A DNA stretch of 64,000 nucleotides. Origin: Bifidobacterium sp. ESL0784. Its GTDB lineage: Bacteria > Actinomycetota > Actinomycetes > Actinomycetales > Bifidobacteriaceae. A program made the position numbers and the translations under genes. The DNA lies in NCBI RefSeq assembly GCF_029433295.1, contig NZ_JAQTHV010000002.1, positions 124,001 through 188,000 on the forward strand, read 5' to 3'. Under the pieces are notes generated by a model, which ran no database searches, was not told where the DNA came from, and saw only the letters and a list, made by a program, of their open reading frames with translations. Positions 35,831 through 45,684 of this stretch are shown piece after piece. The first letter of the stretch is position 1, and each line of letters begins with the position of its first letter.

Positions 35831-37800
35831 CAGCGCTCGCCTCCCTTCTCGGCGTCATCGGCAGACGTTGCAGTTGTGGCCGAATCCGTAGCCGTGTTGG
35901 CATCAGCGGCCTTATCGGCCGGCTTGTCATTGTCGTTATCCGCGGCATTCCCGTTTGCACCGGACTTCTCGCGGCTGGCGGCGCCGTCCACATCGATCTT
36001 CATCAATGTGGTGCCGGCATCCACGGAATCGGACGGACCCACGAAGATCTTCTGCACCGTACCGTTGACGGGCGCATAGACGTAGTTCTCCATCTTCATG
36101 CTTTCGAGCACGGCCAGCAGGTCGCCCTTGTTGACATTCTGCCCTTCGGCGACATTGACGCGCGTGACGATGGCCTGCATCGGCGAGTCGATGACGCCGG
36201 ACTTGCCGTCGTTGACCTTCACACGCTCTTCGACGGCTCCCGAGGAGGAACCGCGCAACGGCTGGGTGGGACGATGTGAACCGCGGGCGCGGGCCGAACC
36301 GGTGAGGTTGTCGACGATATCGCGCGGAACGGTGAGCTTGACACGCTTGTTGTCGACTTCGATGACGAAGGAATCGGTCTCCTGCTTCTTCGGCTTCTGT
36401 TCCTCGCCTCCCGAAAGCGAGGCGGGCTGGCCGCTGCCGGCAGTGTTTGGCTTGCGATTGAGGTATTTGCGCTCGAGCCACTTGGTATATACGGAGAAGG
36501 GATGGTCCTCGGCGGTGAATTCCGGATCGTTGAAAATCGTTTCAAACAATGCCTTCGGTGTCGGCACGCCTTCCAAACGGAATTCCTTCAACGCGCGACG
36601 CACGCGGGCAACAGCGGTGGGCCTGTCCTGCGCGGTGACGACGAGCTTGCCCATCATCGAATCGAACTTCGGAGAGACCACATCGCCGACCTTCACGCCG
36701 GAATCGATGCGGATGCCGGGGCCGCTGGGCCAATCCAGCCGGGTCAGCGTGCCACCGGACGGGGTAAGGTTCTTGTCCGGATCCTCGCTGGTGATGCGCA
36801 GCTCGAAGGCATGGCCGTGGCTCTCCGGGGCTTTGGTAAGCTCCTCTCCGTTGGCGATGTTGATCTGTTCGCGCACCAAATCGAGGCCGGAAACCTGCTC
36901 GGAAACCGTGTGCTCGACCTGCAGGCGCGGGTTGACCTCAAGGAAGTAGACCTTGTGCTGCTCGGTGACCATGAACTCGCAAGTGCCCAAGCCGACGTAA
37001 TCGACGGCGCTGAACAAGCTGCGGGAGTAACGCTCGAGTTGTTCCCTCTCGTCGTCGGTGAGGAACGGGGCCGGGGCCTCTTCGATGAGCTTCTGGTTGC
37101 GGCGTTGCACGGTGCAGTCACGCGTGGAATAGACGGTGAAGTTGCCGTGCGAATCACGGCCGGACTGGGTTTCGACGTGACGAGCCTTGTCGATGAAGAG
37201 CTCGACGAAGTATTCGTTGAGGTCGCCGCCTTCCAGCGCGTCGTGGTTCATATAGAAGCTGCGCAGCTCATCGTCGTTGTGAATCAGCGTGATGCCTTTG
37301 CCCCCGCCGCCATCGGTGCGTTTCATCATCACCGGATAGCCGTTGATCTGGGCGAATGTCAAAAGCTCGCGCATATTGCTGACCGGTTCGGAAAGTCCCG
37401 GCACCGGTGGCACGTGCGCGCGCTTGGCCACGCGGCGGGCCGTGATCTTGTCGCCGAGGTCGGTAAGCGCCGTCGGGCTCGGGCCGATCCAAGTGGCGCC
37501 GGCCTTGATGACCTTGTCGGCGAACGAAGCGATTTCGGAAAGATAGCCATATCCAGGATGGACGGCATCGGCGCCACTGCGATGCAGCACGTCGATGATC
37601 AGATCCTCATCCATATAGGAGCGGTAGGAATCCCCATGCAGCAGATAGGCTTCGTCGGCCATCTCTACATATTGTGCATCTCTGTCCTGCTCGGCGTAGA
37701 TCGCGACAGTCGGAATCCCCATTTCGTGGGCTGTGCGAATAACACGCAGCGCGATTTCGCCGCGGTTCGCCACCAGCAGTTTATTGACATTTTTGACCAT
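35830..37800 (-). CDS. accBC: biotin carboxylase / biotin carboxyl carrier fusion (alpha subunit)
   Basis: 656 residues from ATG at 37800; a TTG three codons earlier lacks a ribosome site. The biotin carboxylase part runs from KLLVANRGEIALRVIRTA to about residue 450, with the ATP-grasp motif MKRTDGGGGKGITL and FLEVNPRLQVEHTVSE. A linker leads to the biotinyl domain with VLESMKMENYVYAP, the biotin lysine near 567. An unusual Ala/Asp/Asn/Lys-rich tail of about 45 residues follows the biotinyl domain. It carboxylates its own biotin with bicarbonate and ATP and works with AccD. BirA, encoded upstream, is the expected biotinylating enzyme. Confidence 0.95.
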   Translation of the reverse strand: MVKNVNKLLVANRGEIALRVIRTAHEMGIPTVAIYAEQDRDAQYVEMADEAYLLHGDSYRSYMDEDLIIDVLHRSGADAVHPGYGYLSEIASFADKVIKAGATWIGPSPTALTDLGDKITARRVAKRAHVPPVPGLSEPVSNMRELLTFAQINGYPVMMKRTDGGGGKGITLIHNDDELRSFYMNHDALEGGDLNEYFVELFIDKARHVETQSGRDSHGNFTVYSTRDCTVQRRNQKLIEEAPAPFLTDDEREQLERYSRSLFSAVDYVGLGTCEFMVTEQHKVYFLEVNPRLQVEHTVSEQVSGLDLVREQINIANGEELTKAPESHGHAFELRITSEDPDKNLTPSGGTLTRLDWPSGPGIRIDSGVKVGDVVSPKFDSMMGKLVVTAQDRPTAVARVRRALKEFRLEGVPTPKALFETIFNDPEFTAEDHPFSVYTKWLERKYLNRKPNTAGSGQPASLSGGEEQKPKKQETDSFVIEVDNKRVKLTVPRDIVDNLTGSARARGSHRPTQPLRGSSSGAVEERVKVNDGKSGVIDSPMQAIVTRVNVAEGQNVNKGDLLAVLESMKMENYVYAPVNGTVQKIFVGPSDSVDAGTTLMKIDVDGAASREKSGANGNAADNDNDKPADKAADANTATDSATTATSADDAEKGGER

Positions 37801-38080
37801 GCTATTCAACCTATCGCCTATCCCCCACCGATGAAATCACACGAATCGACAAAATCGCCCGACCGCTTTTGTAGGTTTACACAAACTCAAGAAGACATGA
37901 AAATTATCCGAATATATTAAAGAAAACTGCCCAAAAAGACATAAATATGTCAATACGATGTCTGATTCCTAATTATCATTCATCTCACAGTGAAACTCAC
38001 TCACCATCAGAAAGACCGAAAGCCGGGTATTAAAGACAAAAGGAAAGCACATAGCCAAAACCCGAACCGACGATGCATTC
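37801..38080. other. spacer between birA and accBC
   Basis: No gene seen. AT-rich, likely to hold the accBC promoter and the end of the birA transcript, but no box pair stood out. Confidence 0.4.
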
Positions 38081-39118
38081 TCAAGCAAGCACGCCCACAT
38101 CCGCAGTTTTGACGACGTGTGGGCCGCCATGCTCGTCCTGTATAGTCAGCGACGCATCGGCATTGAGTGAAAGGGCCTTGCCGGTGAGCTTCGAGCCGTC
38201 GGTGAATTTCGCCTCGACCTCGCGTCCCAGCGTCCAGCACTTGCTTCGGGTCTCTTCCAGCAATCGCGGAGATTCGGTTTCGGGATCGGCGGCCAAAACC
38301 GCAAGCCGTCGCTTCAACGACTTCGCCAGCCGTGCCGCGACCATATCACGCATCGTGGCGGGATCGGGCAACGGAGCATAAAGCAGCTGCAGGGAGGTGG
38401 AAATCGGGGTCGGCAGCTCTTCGGCAGGAAGGCCAAGGTTCATGCCGATACCGAACATCACGCCAACGGCGGGCTCCCCGTCATCGCTTCGATTTTCGCG
38501 GCCATCCGACATGTCGGTTTCGCCTGAACCCGCGTTGCGGCACTGCGCACCCAGACGATTCATTCCTTCCGGCAATTGGACCAGCTCAGCCAGGATGCCG
38601 CCAAGCTTGTGACCATCGTAGAAAATGTCGTTCGGCCATTTGAGCTCCAGGCCGTGCGTCGGGTCAAGCGGCTTGGCACTGCACTGCGCGAGCGCATCGT
38701 TCAAAGCATCAAGCGCCGCAAGCCCGGCGACAATCGTGAACCACCCGTTGTAATGCGAGTCGGTCACCAAACGTTGCGGTAATGCGGTGCAATACGTAAC
38801 AAGGAACGAAGCCCCGCCGGCCTTGTCGCTCCACTGCCGGCCGAGACGCCCGTGCCCGGCACTCTGTGCATCGGCGCACATCGCAGCCATTCGGGGCAAG
38901 CCCTGCGCGTCAATGACGTTGAGGTCTCCATTCGCCATCATTTTCCGAGCCAGAATATTGGTGGAATCGAGCGTGGCAAGTGCTATCAGCGCATCCACCG
39001 CCCCGGCGGTTTGGGGCATCTGCGGCTTATGTGCCCCGATCTTTCGCGCAAAATGCGCATATTGCGCTTCGATCTGCTTTACCTGCCCGACAATCGGGGA
39101 ATCGGTCTCATTGCTCAT
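38081..39118 (-). CDS. birA: biotin--[acetyl-CoA-carboxylase] ligase
   Basis: 345 residues. GHGRLGRQWSDKAG (about 85-98) is the ATP/biotin loop, ELKWPNDIFYDGHKLGGIL the central catalytic motif near 160, and GIGMNLG the third. The C-terminus has an SH3-like barrel (GREVEAKFTDGSKLTGKALSL). The 70-residue N-terminus does not look like a DNA-binding helix-turn-helix, so it is probably a ligase only and not a repressor. It attaches biotin to the lysine in the ESMKM motif of AccBC, encoded just downstream on the same strand. Confidence 0.93.
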   Translation of the reverse strand: MSNETDSPIVGQVKQIEAQYAHFARKIGAHKPQMPQTAGAVDALIALATLDSTNILARKMMANGDLNVIDAQGLPRMAAMCADAQSAGHGRLGRQWSDKAGGASFLVTYCTALPQRLVTDSHYNGWFTIVAGLAALDALNDALAQCSAKPLDPTHGLELKWPNDIFYDGHKLGGILAELVQLPEGMNRLGAQCRNAGSGETDMSDGRENRSDDGEPAVGVMFGIGMNLGLPAEELPTPISTSLQLLYAPLPDPATMRDMVAARLAKSLKRRLAVLAADPETESPRLLEETRSKCWTLGREVEAKFTDGSKLTGKALSLNADASLTIQDEHGGPHVVKTADVGVLA

Positions 39119-39222
39119 AGCACCACTGTATCCGAAAAGACGCGGAGATACTTTGTGATTCCATACAATTCAGACAACAAGTAATATGGTCGAGGTTGAC
39201 ATCAAACGATAGAATGCCGGTT

Positions 39223-41562
39223 ATGAGCAATCCGAACCCCACAGGTACCTCCAGCCGTCACAGTGACGACGAAGTCTACCCGCAGGGGTCAGGAGATGGC
39301 AAGAAGCATTTTGGCAGGCTTTTCAGTTTCCTGTGCTGGGCGCTGGCGGTGGCGGCAAGCCTTTGGATTGCATTGTGCACCTCTCTCGGACCGCTATACC
39401 GGCAATACGAATTCAACCCAGGCATTGCCACGATACGAGCCTTCTCCTGGAACAACGCCGCTATCTTCGTCTTCACGTTCGTCATCTGCATGGTGATCAT
39501 TGTCGAACTCGTCCGTTTTTCACATGGGCAGTTGCTTATCCCCTATGATTTCGGCCTGCGCGCCAAACTTGCCGCAAGACGCCAACGCCGGCAAACCCAT
39601 CATTGCGCAAACAACAAAACAAAAAAACCAGACACTGCTTCAATCGCCATGCCATATGACCAATCAGAGGCCAAACAGGACGCAAAATTCGACGATAAAG
39701 TTTGGCTGCGTACCAGAATTTGGCAATACACACGACGCGCGGCTTCGGCCCTCCGTTCCGCTGCACGCCGATGCATGATGGCCAGCACCGACAAATGGTG
39801 GAAAATCGCAGTTATTCTCATCATCGGTTGGTTGTGGATCCCGATAACACTGGTGGCGGCGTTCGGTGCGGACATCCGCAGCCAGTTCCGCGAATTCAGC
39901 TGGGCATGGAACCAATGGACGGGCTTGAAACAACCCTATATTGGCTTCTTTTCGTTCGTCCCGATGGACATCTACCCCACCGCCCATTACCTATGGCCTA
40001 CCAAACCCACCTATCTGACCGACCAGCACAACATCGTGCTCACCCTGATCTACGGCGGCGCCGGAACGGTTTCCCGCTATTTCACCGGCGCCAACGACTG
40101 GGGAATCGCACTGCTCGCCTTCGCCCAATTGCTCTTCGCCGCATTCTGCCTGGCCGCGACCGCCAACCGCTTCTTCAATCACCCCTGGCTCAATCCTCGT
40201 AGGAAGCTCATCGATTTCCTGTCGGCGACGCCTCCCAAGAACAAGCAACCCACCTCAATGGCCGAGAGGGCCGAAGACCCGAGATTCGTCGGTCCTCTCC
40301 CCCGCTTTGTCATCCTTCTGTTCTTCCTGGTCTGCCCGTTGGTGCTGTTTTCAACGATAAGCCTGACCAAATCGCCGCTGTTCGCCTTCGCGTTCGTCTG
40401 GTGGTTCGGCGTGGGTTACGAAATCCTCTGCACCGCGAAATTACGGCAACGCTCATCTGGGAAATCAACGAAATCAGGCACACAACAGAAACTAGACATC
40501 GGTTACAGCGCTAAGACAGAGGCACCGGATAACAGCGAAAACGCCAATAACACCACTTCGAATCTCGACTCCTCCCCCTCCTACGAGCGAATCGTGCTTC
40601 ACCTGCGCAAACGCACGTTCATCGCTCTGGTCTTTTCGACGTTGATCATGATGATTTCGGCGAAATACGCGTTGTACATCATCCTTTTCGAGCTGGTAAT
40701 AGCTCTCCTCGCCGACCACAAACGTTGGAAAACCTACATTATCGGCTTGCTTCTGCCGGTCATCCTCTTTGAGGGCGCACTCGGCCTGGCCACACATAAC
40801 GGCATCATCATCAACGGCGACCCGATCGAAAGCCATGGCGTCCAGCTCCAGCAGATCGCCCGCGTTGCCGTGCTCAACCCGAATGGAATACCACAGGACG
40901 CCAGAAACAAACTGGCCCCGATCTTCAATCTCGACCAAATGGCCGAAGCCTATTCCCCGCAGGACACCGACCCCGTGAAATCATCGGGAATCCAGGCGAA
41001 ACGTGTCAGCTACCGCTGGCGCACCGTCACCAAAGCCGATATGAAGAACTTCAACGCCGCCTGGCTAGAAATAGTCAAAGCCAATCCGCGTATCTCACTG
41101 GACGCTTTGCTGGCCAAAAGCTATGGGTATTTCGACATCATGGATCCGCCGTATATCGACATGACGTATTACGTCACCTATGCAGGCAGTGCAAACTTCA
41201 CCGATTGGATCGGAAGCTGGTGCGCCGGCTGGAGGAAAAACATCACCGATTTCGTGGAAAGCTGGAGTTCGAAGCCCATACTCGGTTTTCTCATCCACGG
41301 CAACACCTATGTCATCATTACCTTGCTTTTGGGCGCGGCCGAGGTCATTTTGCGCCGCTGGAAAACGCTGGCGACCCACCTTCCGCTGTTGCTTTTGATG
41401 GGGGTCATGGTCACTTCCCCGGCCAACAATTTCGAGCGTCACATGTTGCCGCTGGTTTTCGTCCTGGGCTTTGTGCTCCTGACATTCTGGCAAGACTCAC
41501 GAGCGCAACGCACACAATCCCATCTGCAACGGGCCGACGAAGCCGCCGGACTAGAATCGTAA
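39223..41562 (+). CDS. large polytopic membrane protein, unknown function
   Basis: About 779 residues with roughly 11-13 hydrophobic segments (for example CWALAVAASLWIALC, IFVFTFVICMVIIVELV, FVILLFFLVCPLVLF, TLIMMISAKYALYIIL and, near the end, LLLLMGVMVTSPANNF). A long acidic/basic loop lies near 120-180 and another near 410-460. The architecture recalls membrane glycosyltransferase-like proteins of the DUF6020 type, but I cannot confirm this. The start is uncertain: ATG at 39223 or 39214 are both possible and neither has a strong ribosome site. It is divergent from birA, and the regulator gene begins 2 nt after its stop. Confidence 0.8.
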   Translation: MSNPNPTGTSSRHSDDEVYPQGSGDGKKHFGRLFSFLCWALAVAASLWIALCTSLGPLYRQYEFNPGIATIRAFSWNNAAIFVFTFVICMVIIVELVRFSHGQLLIPYDFGLRAKLAARRQRRQTHHCANNKTKKPDTASIAMPYDQSEAKQDAKFDDKVWLRTRIWQYTRRAASALRSAARRCMMASTDKWWKIAVILIIGWLWIPITLVAAFGADIRSQFREFSWAWNQWTGLKQPYIGFFSFVPMDIYPTAHYLWPTKPTYLTDQHNIVLTLIYGGAGTVSRYFTGANDWGIALLAFAQLLFAAFCLAATANRFFNHPWLNPRRKLIDFLSATPPKNKQPTSMAERAEDPRFVGPLPRFVILLFFLVCPLVLFSTISLTKSPLFAFAFVWWFGVGYEILCTAKLRQRSSGKSTKSGTQQKLDIGYSAKTEAPDNSENANNTTSNLDSSPSYERIVLHLRKRTFIALVFSTLIMMISAKYALYIILFELVIALLADHKRWKTYIIGLLLPVILFEGALGLATHNGIIINGDPIESHGVQLQQIARVAVLNPNGIPQDARNKLAPIFNLDQMAEAYSPQDTDPVKSSGIQAKRVSYRWRTVTKADMKNFNAAWLEIVKANPRISLDALLAKSYGYFDIMDPPYIDMTYYVTYAGSANFTDWIGSWCAGWRKNITDFVESWSSKPILGFLIHGNTYVIITLLLGAAEVILRRWKTLATHLPLLLLMGVMVTSPANNFERHMLPLVFVLGFVLLTFWQDSRAQRTQSHLQRADEAAGLES

Positions 41563-41564
41563 GT

Positions 41565-42533
41565 ATGAACATGCACGATAGCGACAACAAAGGCACAGGC
41601 TCGGAAAACCCAGCCGATTTTCTGAGCCTCGCCGAAGGGTCACTCGATATCGCGCACCGTGAAAAAACGGCCAGCGACAGGCTTTCCTCTGACCAAAACC
41701 AGACACCACATATCACCGTCATCGCGGACACACACGACAGCAAAAAAGACGCCGCACAGCTCAAAGCCTTCGAAAAACTAGGCAACCGCGAAAACCTGGA
41801 GGCCATAGCCTTCGAGTGCCTCGCCAACGGAATCCACGACAAACGGGTCGTTTCGCTACTGCATGTGCTGGGCTGGCCGGAAACCTTCAGCTGCTTCGCC
41901 ATCGGGGGCGTTGCGGCGGTTACTTTCGAAACAGCGCAATCCATCCTGGTTAAAGGCGCCCACGACCTCGGCAGCCAATATTGCCTGGTCGGTCGCAGCA
42001 ACGGCTTGACGATCGGACTGGTCGTGGTGCAAAGCGCGGCCACTCCCGAAGTCACCTGCACCGCGGTGATGAAGGCGTTCGACCGCGAAAAGCCGGTATG
42101 TCTCGGGCCGACCCGCCACAACGCGGCCGGAGCCGCACGGACATTGGGCGCCGTGCTTTCCGCATTCGATGTGATGCCGGCAATTCATCCGCTTCCCCGG
42201 CCCGCCAGGGCGGCCGACATGTTGCCGGAACGGGCGCTCATTGGCGATGAGGATGCCATTGATGAGCTCTACCGCAGCGTCTACCAGAGCCTGAAAAGCG
42301 AGAACGAAAACGATCCGACCCTGCAGACAGTTTCCGCGTTCCTCACTTTCGGCGGTTCGCTCGACGCTACGGGCAAGGCATTGAATGTTCACCCGAACAC
42401 CGTTCGCTACCGCATCAAACGCGCCGCCGACGCCACCGGTTGGGATGCCAACGACCCTCGCGACGCCTATGTGCTGCGCACTGCCATCACCATCGGCGCC
42501 ATCCGCGACGCCGAAAACGGAATCAACGGATGA
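41565..42533 (+). CDS. PucR/CdaR-type transcriptional regulator
   Basis: Translated from ATG at 41565, 322 residues. The N-terminal 230 have a weakly conserved sensing region (CFAIGGVAAVTFETAQSIL, GRSNGLTIGLVVVQSAA). The C-terminus has the PucR helix-turn-helix: VSAFLTFGGSLDATGKALNV then HPNTVRYRIKRAADATGWD. The actinobacterial fatty acid regulator FasR of Streptomyces has the same C-terminal layout. Because this gene lies within the fas-acc-birA neighbourhood, a role in controlling fatty acid synthesis is plausible but inferred. It follows the membrane protein gene by two bases, so both are probably on one mRNA. Confidence 0.83.
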   Translation: MNMHDSDNKGTGSENPADFLSLAEGSLDIAHREKTASDRLSSDQNQTPHITVIADTHDSKKDAAQLKAFEKLGNRENLEAIAFECLANGIHDKRVVSLLHVLGWPETFSCFAIGGVAAVTFETAQSILVKGAHDLGSQYCLVGRSNGLTIGLVVVQSAATPEVTCTAVMKAFDREKPVCLGPTRHNAAGAARTLGAVLSAFDVMPAIHPLPRPARAADMLPERALIGDEDAIDELYRSVYQSLKSENENDPTLQTVSAFLTFGGSLDATGKALNVHPNTVRYRIKRAADATGWDANDPRDAYVLRTAITIGAIRDAENGING

Positions 42534-42579
42534 AACCGGTCCGATTCAGGCAATAGCCATCGCTTCTTACTTAAGTGAC

Positions 42580-42704
42580 TGACTTTCGTGTCGCTAACTT
42601 TGTATTTTTGCTTACGATAACGGGTGTACTAAGTAGAAAGACACAGTTAACGGCTTATTTGTGTCTTTTACCTGGACCACCGACACAAGCAAGTAAAAGA
42701 CACA
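42580..42704. repeat. hairpin element between convergent regulator genes
   Basis: A perfect 12-bp inverted repeat, TGTGTCTTTTAC (42660-42671) and its complement (42693-42704), with a 21-nt loop containing CACCGACACAAG. A partial extra arm, AGAAAGACACA, lies at 42638-42648 and could pair with the same left arm. It sits between the convergent PucR-type and LacI-type genes. It may serve as a terminator, but neither strand has a T-run after the stem. Confidence 0.55.
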
Positions 42705-42799
42705 TATACGACACGACTTCATCCGAAAGATAGATTACGACATTGCCGATTCGATTACCGACAACCAGCCACCGCACCCAAGAAGCTCGCAGTTGATGG

Positions 42800-43915
42800 C
42801 TAAAGCCGCGGCACCGGACCCAGCGAATGGCGCTGAATCACCTCAGCAGGAATAAGACCGGCCCCATGAGCGTTGGCTACGAACGTCGTTTCGGGGCCTT
42901 CGCCTAACAGACGCAGCGTCTCGCGCATCGAAGCCGTGCCAAGGCCTTCGAAATCCGGGCGGACGGTGGTCAGCGGCGGCCACATGTCGTTGACTCCGGT
43001 CATGTCATCGAAACCGACCACGCTGATGTCCTGCGGAATGCGCAGACCATGCTCATGCAGGGCGCGGGTCACGCCAATCGCCTGCGCATCGTTGGCAGTG
43101 ACGACGACCGTCGGCTTCCTGGCTCCGACCGATCCAAGACTCTCCAGCTCATGGTTCATACGCGCGTAGGCTTCCGAAGAATCCCAGGAATCGCACTGTA
43201 CCTCGCGTGATTCGATGCGTAAAGAGGCTGAGGCCTTACGCCAGCCAAGCAACCTCGTCACGGCATCGCGCCATTGCAGCGGACCGGCGAAATAGAGCGC
43301 CGAGCGGTGGCCGAACCGGGAAATGAGACGCGCCACCTCACGCATCGCCCCCCACTGGTCGATGCCCATCAAAGCCGTGCGGCCCCGGCCCTCGGCGTCC
43401 ATCAGGCCGCCCGCCCGGCTCATCGACAGGTTACCGTGGGTGGAGGTGATCAGGACGCGCGGCTCGTCAAGCCTGGTCCGGCAGGCCGCCGAAAACATGA
43501 TATCCGTGGGTGTCAGGAAGATGAAGGCATCGACGTTCTGCTCCTCGAAGGTACGGCACAGATTTTCGAACTCGCTTTGGGTGCAACGCGCCTCGTGCAC
43601 CATGGAAACCATGAGGAACAGACCGTGACGGCGCACAATGGTTTCAATGGCTCCGATCGCCGAAATCGGGCCGAGGAAATTGAGGCCGCCGGCGATGAGG
43701 CCGATCGTACGAGAACGGTGCGAGGCCAAGGTTCGTGCGGAATTGCTGGGACGGTAGCCGAGCGCGTCGATGGCGTGCTGTACACGGGCACGGGTGGCAT
43801 CGGAGACTTCAGAGGAATGGTTGATGACGCGGGAAACTGTCTGGTGGCTCACCCCGGCTATCTTGGCCACCTCGAACATCGATGGCCGCTTTTGGCCGTT
43901 ACGTTGAGCGCTCAT
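42800..43915 (-). CDS. LacI-family transcriptional regulator
   Basis: 371 residues. The N-terminal helix-turn-helix is MFEVAKIAGVSHQTVSRVIN with the hinge VQHAIDALGYRPSNSARTLA; the rest is a periplasmic-binding-protein-like sensor (RTIGLIAGGLNFLGPIS, VVTANDAQAIGVTRALHE, DISVVGFDDMTGV). ATG is preceded by AAAGGGAGG. It would bind DNA as a dimer and respond to a sugar. There is no sugar transport or glycosidase gene next to it, so the target genes are elsewhere. A LacI-type palindrome lies just upstream, suggesting autoregulation. Confidence 0.92.
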   Translation of the reverse strand: MSAQRNGQKRPSMFEVAKIAGVSHQTVSRVINHSSEVSDATRARVQHAIDALGYRPSNSARTLASHRSRTIGLIAGGLNFLGPISAIGAIETIVRRHGLFLMVSMVHEARCTQSEFENLCRTFEEQNVDAFIFLTPTDIMFSAACRTRLDEPRVLITSTHGNLSMSRAGGLMDAEGRGRTALMGIDQWGAMREVARLISRFGHRSALYFAGPLQWRDAVTRLLGWRKASASLRIESREVQCDSWDSSEAYARMNHELESLGSVGARKPTVVVTANDAQAIGVTRALHEHGLRIPQDISVVGFDDMTGVNDMWPPLTTVRPDFEGLGTASMRETLRLLGEGPETTFVANAHGAGLIPAEVIQRHSLGPVPRL

Positions 43916-43962
43916 CCTACCTCCCTTTGCCAGCAGATGTACGTCCCGGGACGCAGTTTTAA

Positions 43963-43974
43963 GTGAACGCTCAC
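43963..43974. promoter_or_regulatory. LacI-type operator upstream of the regulator gene
   Basis: GTGAACGCTCAC has perfect GTGA/TCAC arms around a central CG step, the usual form of LacI-family operators. It lies 47 nt before the start of the LacI gene. Confidence 0.55.
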
Positions 43975-44191
43975 AAGTCTACTCGGCCTTGCCTATCACA
44001 CAGGTGCGCCGGCCCTTTGCCATTGTGCTTGCAAACCAACAACATCACCAACCTTCGAAAATATCAAAGGCAAATGTCACGCCGCCCTGCCGGCAAAGTG
44101 CGGCAACGGCAGCCTTCACCTTCGCCAGAATCACGGACGGAATTCCGATTGGTCTGCCGCTAACCGGCAGCGCCGATATAAAAGGATGCGT

Positions 44192-44932
44192 TCAGAGCAA
44201 ATGCCAACTGACACGATGCAGCGGTGTCGGGCCGTACTCGGCAATCGCGGCGCGATGGGCGGCCGAGCCGTAACCCTTGTTGTGCTGCCACTGGTAGGGC
44301 GCGTAGCTCGGATTGCCTTGCGCCAAAGCAACCATCAACCGATCTCGCGTCACCTTGGCGATGACGGAAGCGGTGGAAACGAGCACGCAGCTTTGGTCGG
44401 CCTTCACTTTGGTGGTCACGCTCGGCAAAACCGGTACTGCAGGCGCGTCGAATGTCCCAGCGGCCTTGGAAATATAATCGTTCGGACCATCCAAAATGGC
44501 CCCGACACCAAGCCGGCCCGAGTCGATGTTCAGTTCGCGCTCGACCTCCTTGACCGCACGGAGGGCCGCGATGCCCAAAGCGTAGGAAATGCCCCATTCG
44601 TCGATTTCCTTATTGCTCGCCTGGCCGACCGCGCTGGCCGCACACCAGGAGCGCAGCCCTTCGAACATCGCCTCGCGCTTGTGCTCCGTCAGCAGTTTGG
44701 AATCGGCGACGCCATCCGGCACATCAAGACCATCCAGATCACGGGCCCACACCGCCGCCGCACCGACCATCACCGGGCCGGCGAGCGCACCACGACCCAC
44801 CTCATCGAATCCGACAATCAAATCGAAACCTTGTCCGGCCAATTCCCGTTCCAAATCCAACGTCGGCTCAGCAACATGACGCACAGCACGATTGGGCTCC
44901 TCAGCGGCCTCACTGTTGGATTGCAAGGTCAT
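44192..44932 (-). CDS. rnhB: ribonuclease HII
   Basis: 246 residues. LIVGFDEVGRGALAGPVMVGA holds the first acidic catalytic residues, VADSKLLTEHKREAMFEGL follows, GAILDGPNDYIS gives the next acidic residue, and VSTASVIAKVTRDRLM is the conserved helix. It cleaves RNA in RNA-DNA hybrids, including single ribonucleotides. Its ATG overlaps the lepB stop by four bases (ATGA). The order rplS-lepB-rnhB is common in actinobacteria. Confidence 0.95.
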   Translation of the reverse strand: MTLQSNSEAAEEPNRAVRHVAEPTLDLERELAGQGFDLIVGFDEVGRGALAGPVMVGAAAVWARDLDGLDVPDGVADSKLLTEHKREAMFEGLRSWCAASAVGQASNKEIDEWGISYALGIAALRAVKEVERELNIDSGRLGVGAILDGPNDYISKAAGTFDAPAVPVLPSVTTKVKADQSCVLVSTASVIAKVTRDRLMVALAQGNPSYAPYQWQHNKGYGSAAHRAAIAEYGPTPLHRVSWHLL

Positions 44933-45684
44933 GATTTCGGCACACCCGGCACGGCGGCGAAAACCTCGTGATGCGACTTGACGACCTTGAAATGACTGAA
45001 CGGCCAGAAGGTCAGCATCGCTACCCCGCTGATCTTGGAAATCGGGACGAGCCCGCCGTTGCCGTCCTCGGCATGGTAGCGTGAATCAGCGGAATTGGCG
45101 CGGTTGTCGCCCATCACGAAGACGTTGCCGGCAGTCACTTTGGTCTTGAATGCGAAATTGCTAGGTTCGGTGCCGGGCTTGATATACGGGGTTTCGTCAA
45201 TCGCCACTCCGTTGACGGTGACCGGGGAACCGCTGCCCTTGCAGGCCACGACGTCGCCGGGCATGCCGATGAGCCGCTTGATGAGATCATCGGAACCATG
45301 ATTATCGGTGCCGACAAGCCAGTGCGCCGGGTCTTTGAAAACGATGACATCGCCACGCCTGAGCTTGTTCATAGGTCGAGCGAGACGATTGGTGACCAGA
45401 CGATCGCCGATTTGAATGGTGTCCTCCATGGAGCCGGAGGGAATCTCGTAGACGCCGATGACGAATACCCGCAGCAACGCCAGAATCACGACGAATATCG
45501 CGAAAGGCACCACAAAACTCAGAAAATCATGGAACGTATAGCCCTGCGACTCGGGGTCGGCATGTTCCGGATTGGCACGAAGATTGCGTGGCCGGGGTTC
45601 GGGACTCACGCCATAGTCCGCAACTTCGATGATATGCGAATCCGCAGCACGCCGCTCATCACCGCGCGTATCATCCGCTGCCAT
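44929..45684 (-). CDS. lepB: signal peptidase I
   Basis: 251 residues. A membrane helix (FVVPFAIFVVILALLRVFVI) lies near residues 58-77 after a charged cytosolic N-terminus. Catalytic Ser is in YEIPSGSMEDTIQIGD and the Lys in DDLIKRLIGMPGD; box E is FVMGDNRANSADSRYH. It removes signal peptides from exported proteins on the outer membrane face. A good ribosome site, GGGAGG, precedes ATG. The gene overlaps rnhB. Confidence 0.95.
   Translation of the reverse strand: MAADDTRGDERRAADSHIIEVADYGVSPEPRPRNLRANPEHADPESQGYTFHDFLSFVVPFAIFVVILALLRVFVIGVYEIPSGSMEDTIQIGDRLVTNRLARPMNKLRRGDVIVFKDPAHWLVGTDNHGSDDLIKRLIGMPGDVVACKGSGSPVTVNGVAIDETPYIKPGTEPSNFAFKTKVTAGNVFVMGDNRANSADSRYHAEDGNGGLVPISKISGVAMLTFWPFSHFKVVKSHHEVFAAVPGVPKS

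Noticed and set aside
42580-42704. Type III toxin-antitoxin RNA repeats
   Set aside because: Hairpin repeats alone are present; there is no ToxN-like toxin gene next to any of the five hairpin loci.
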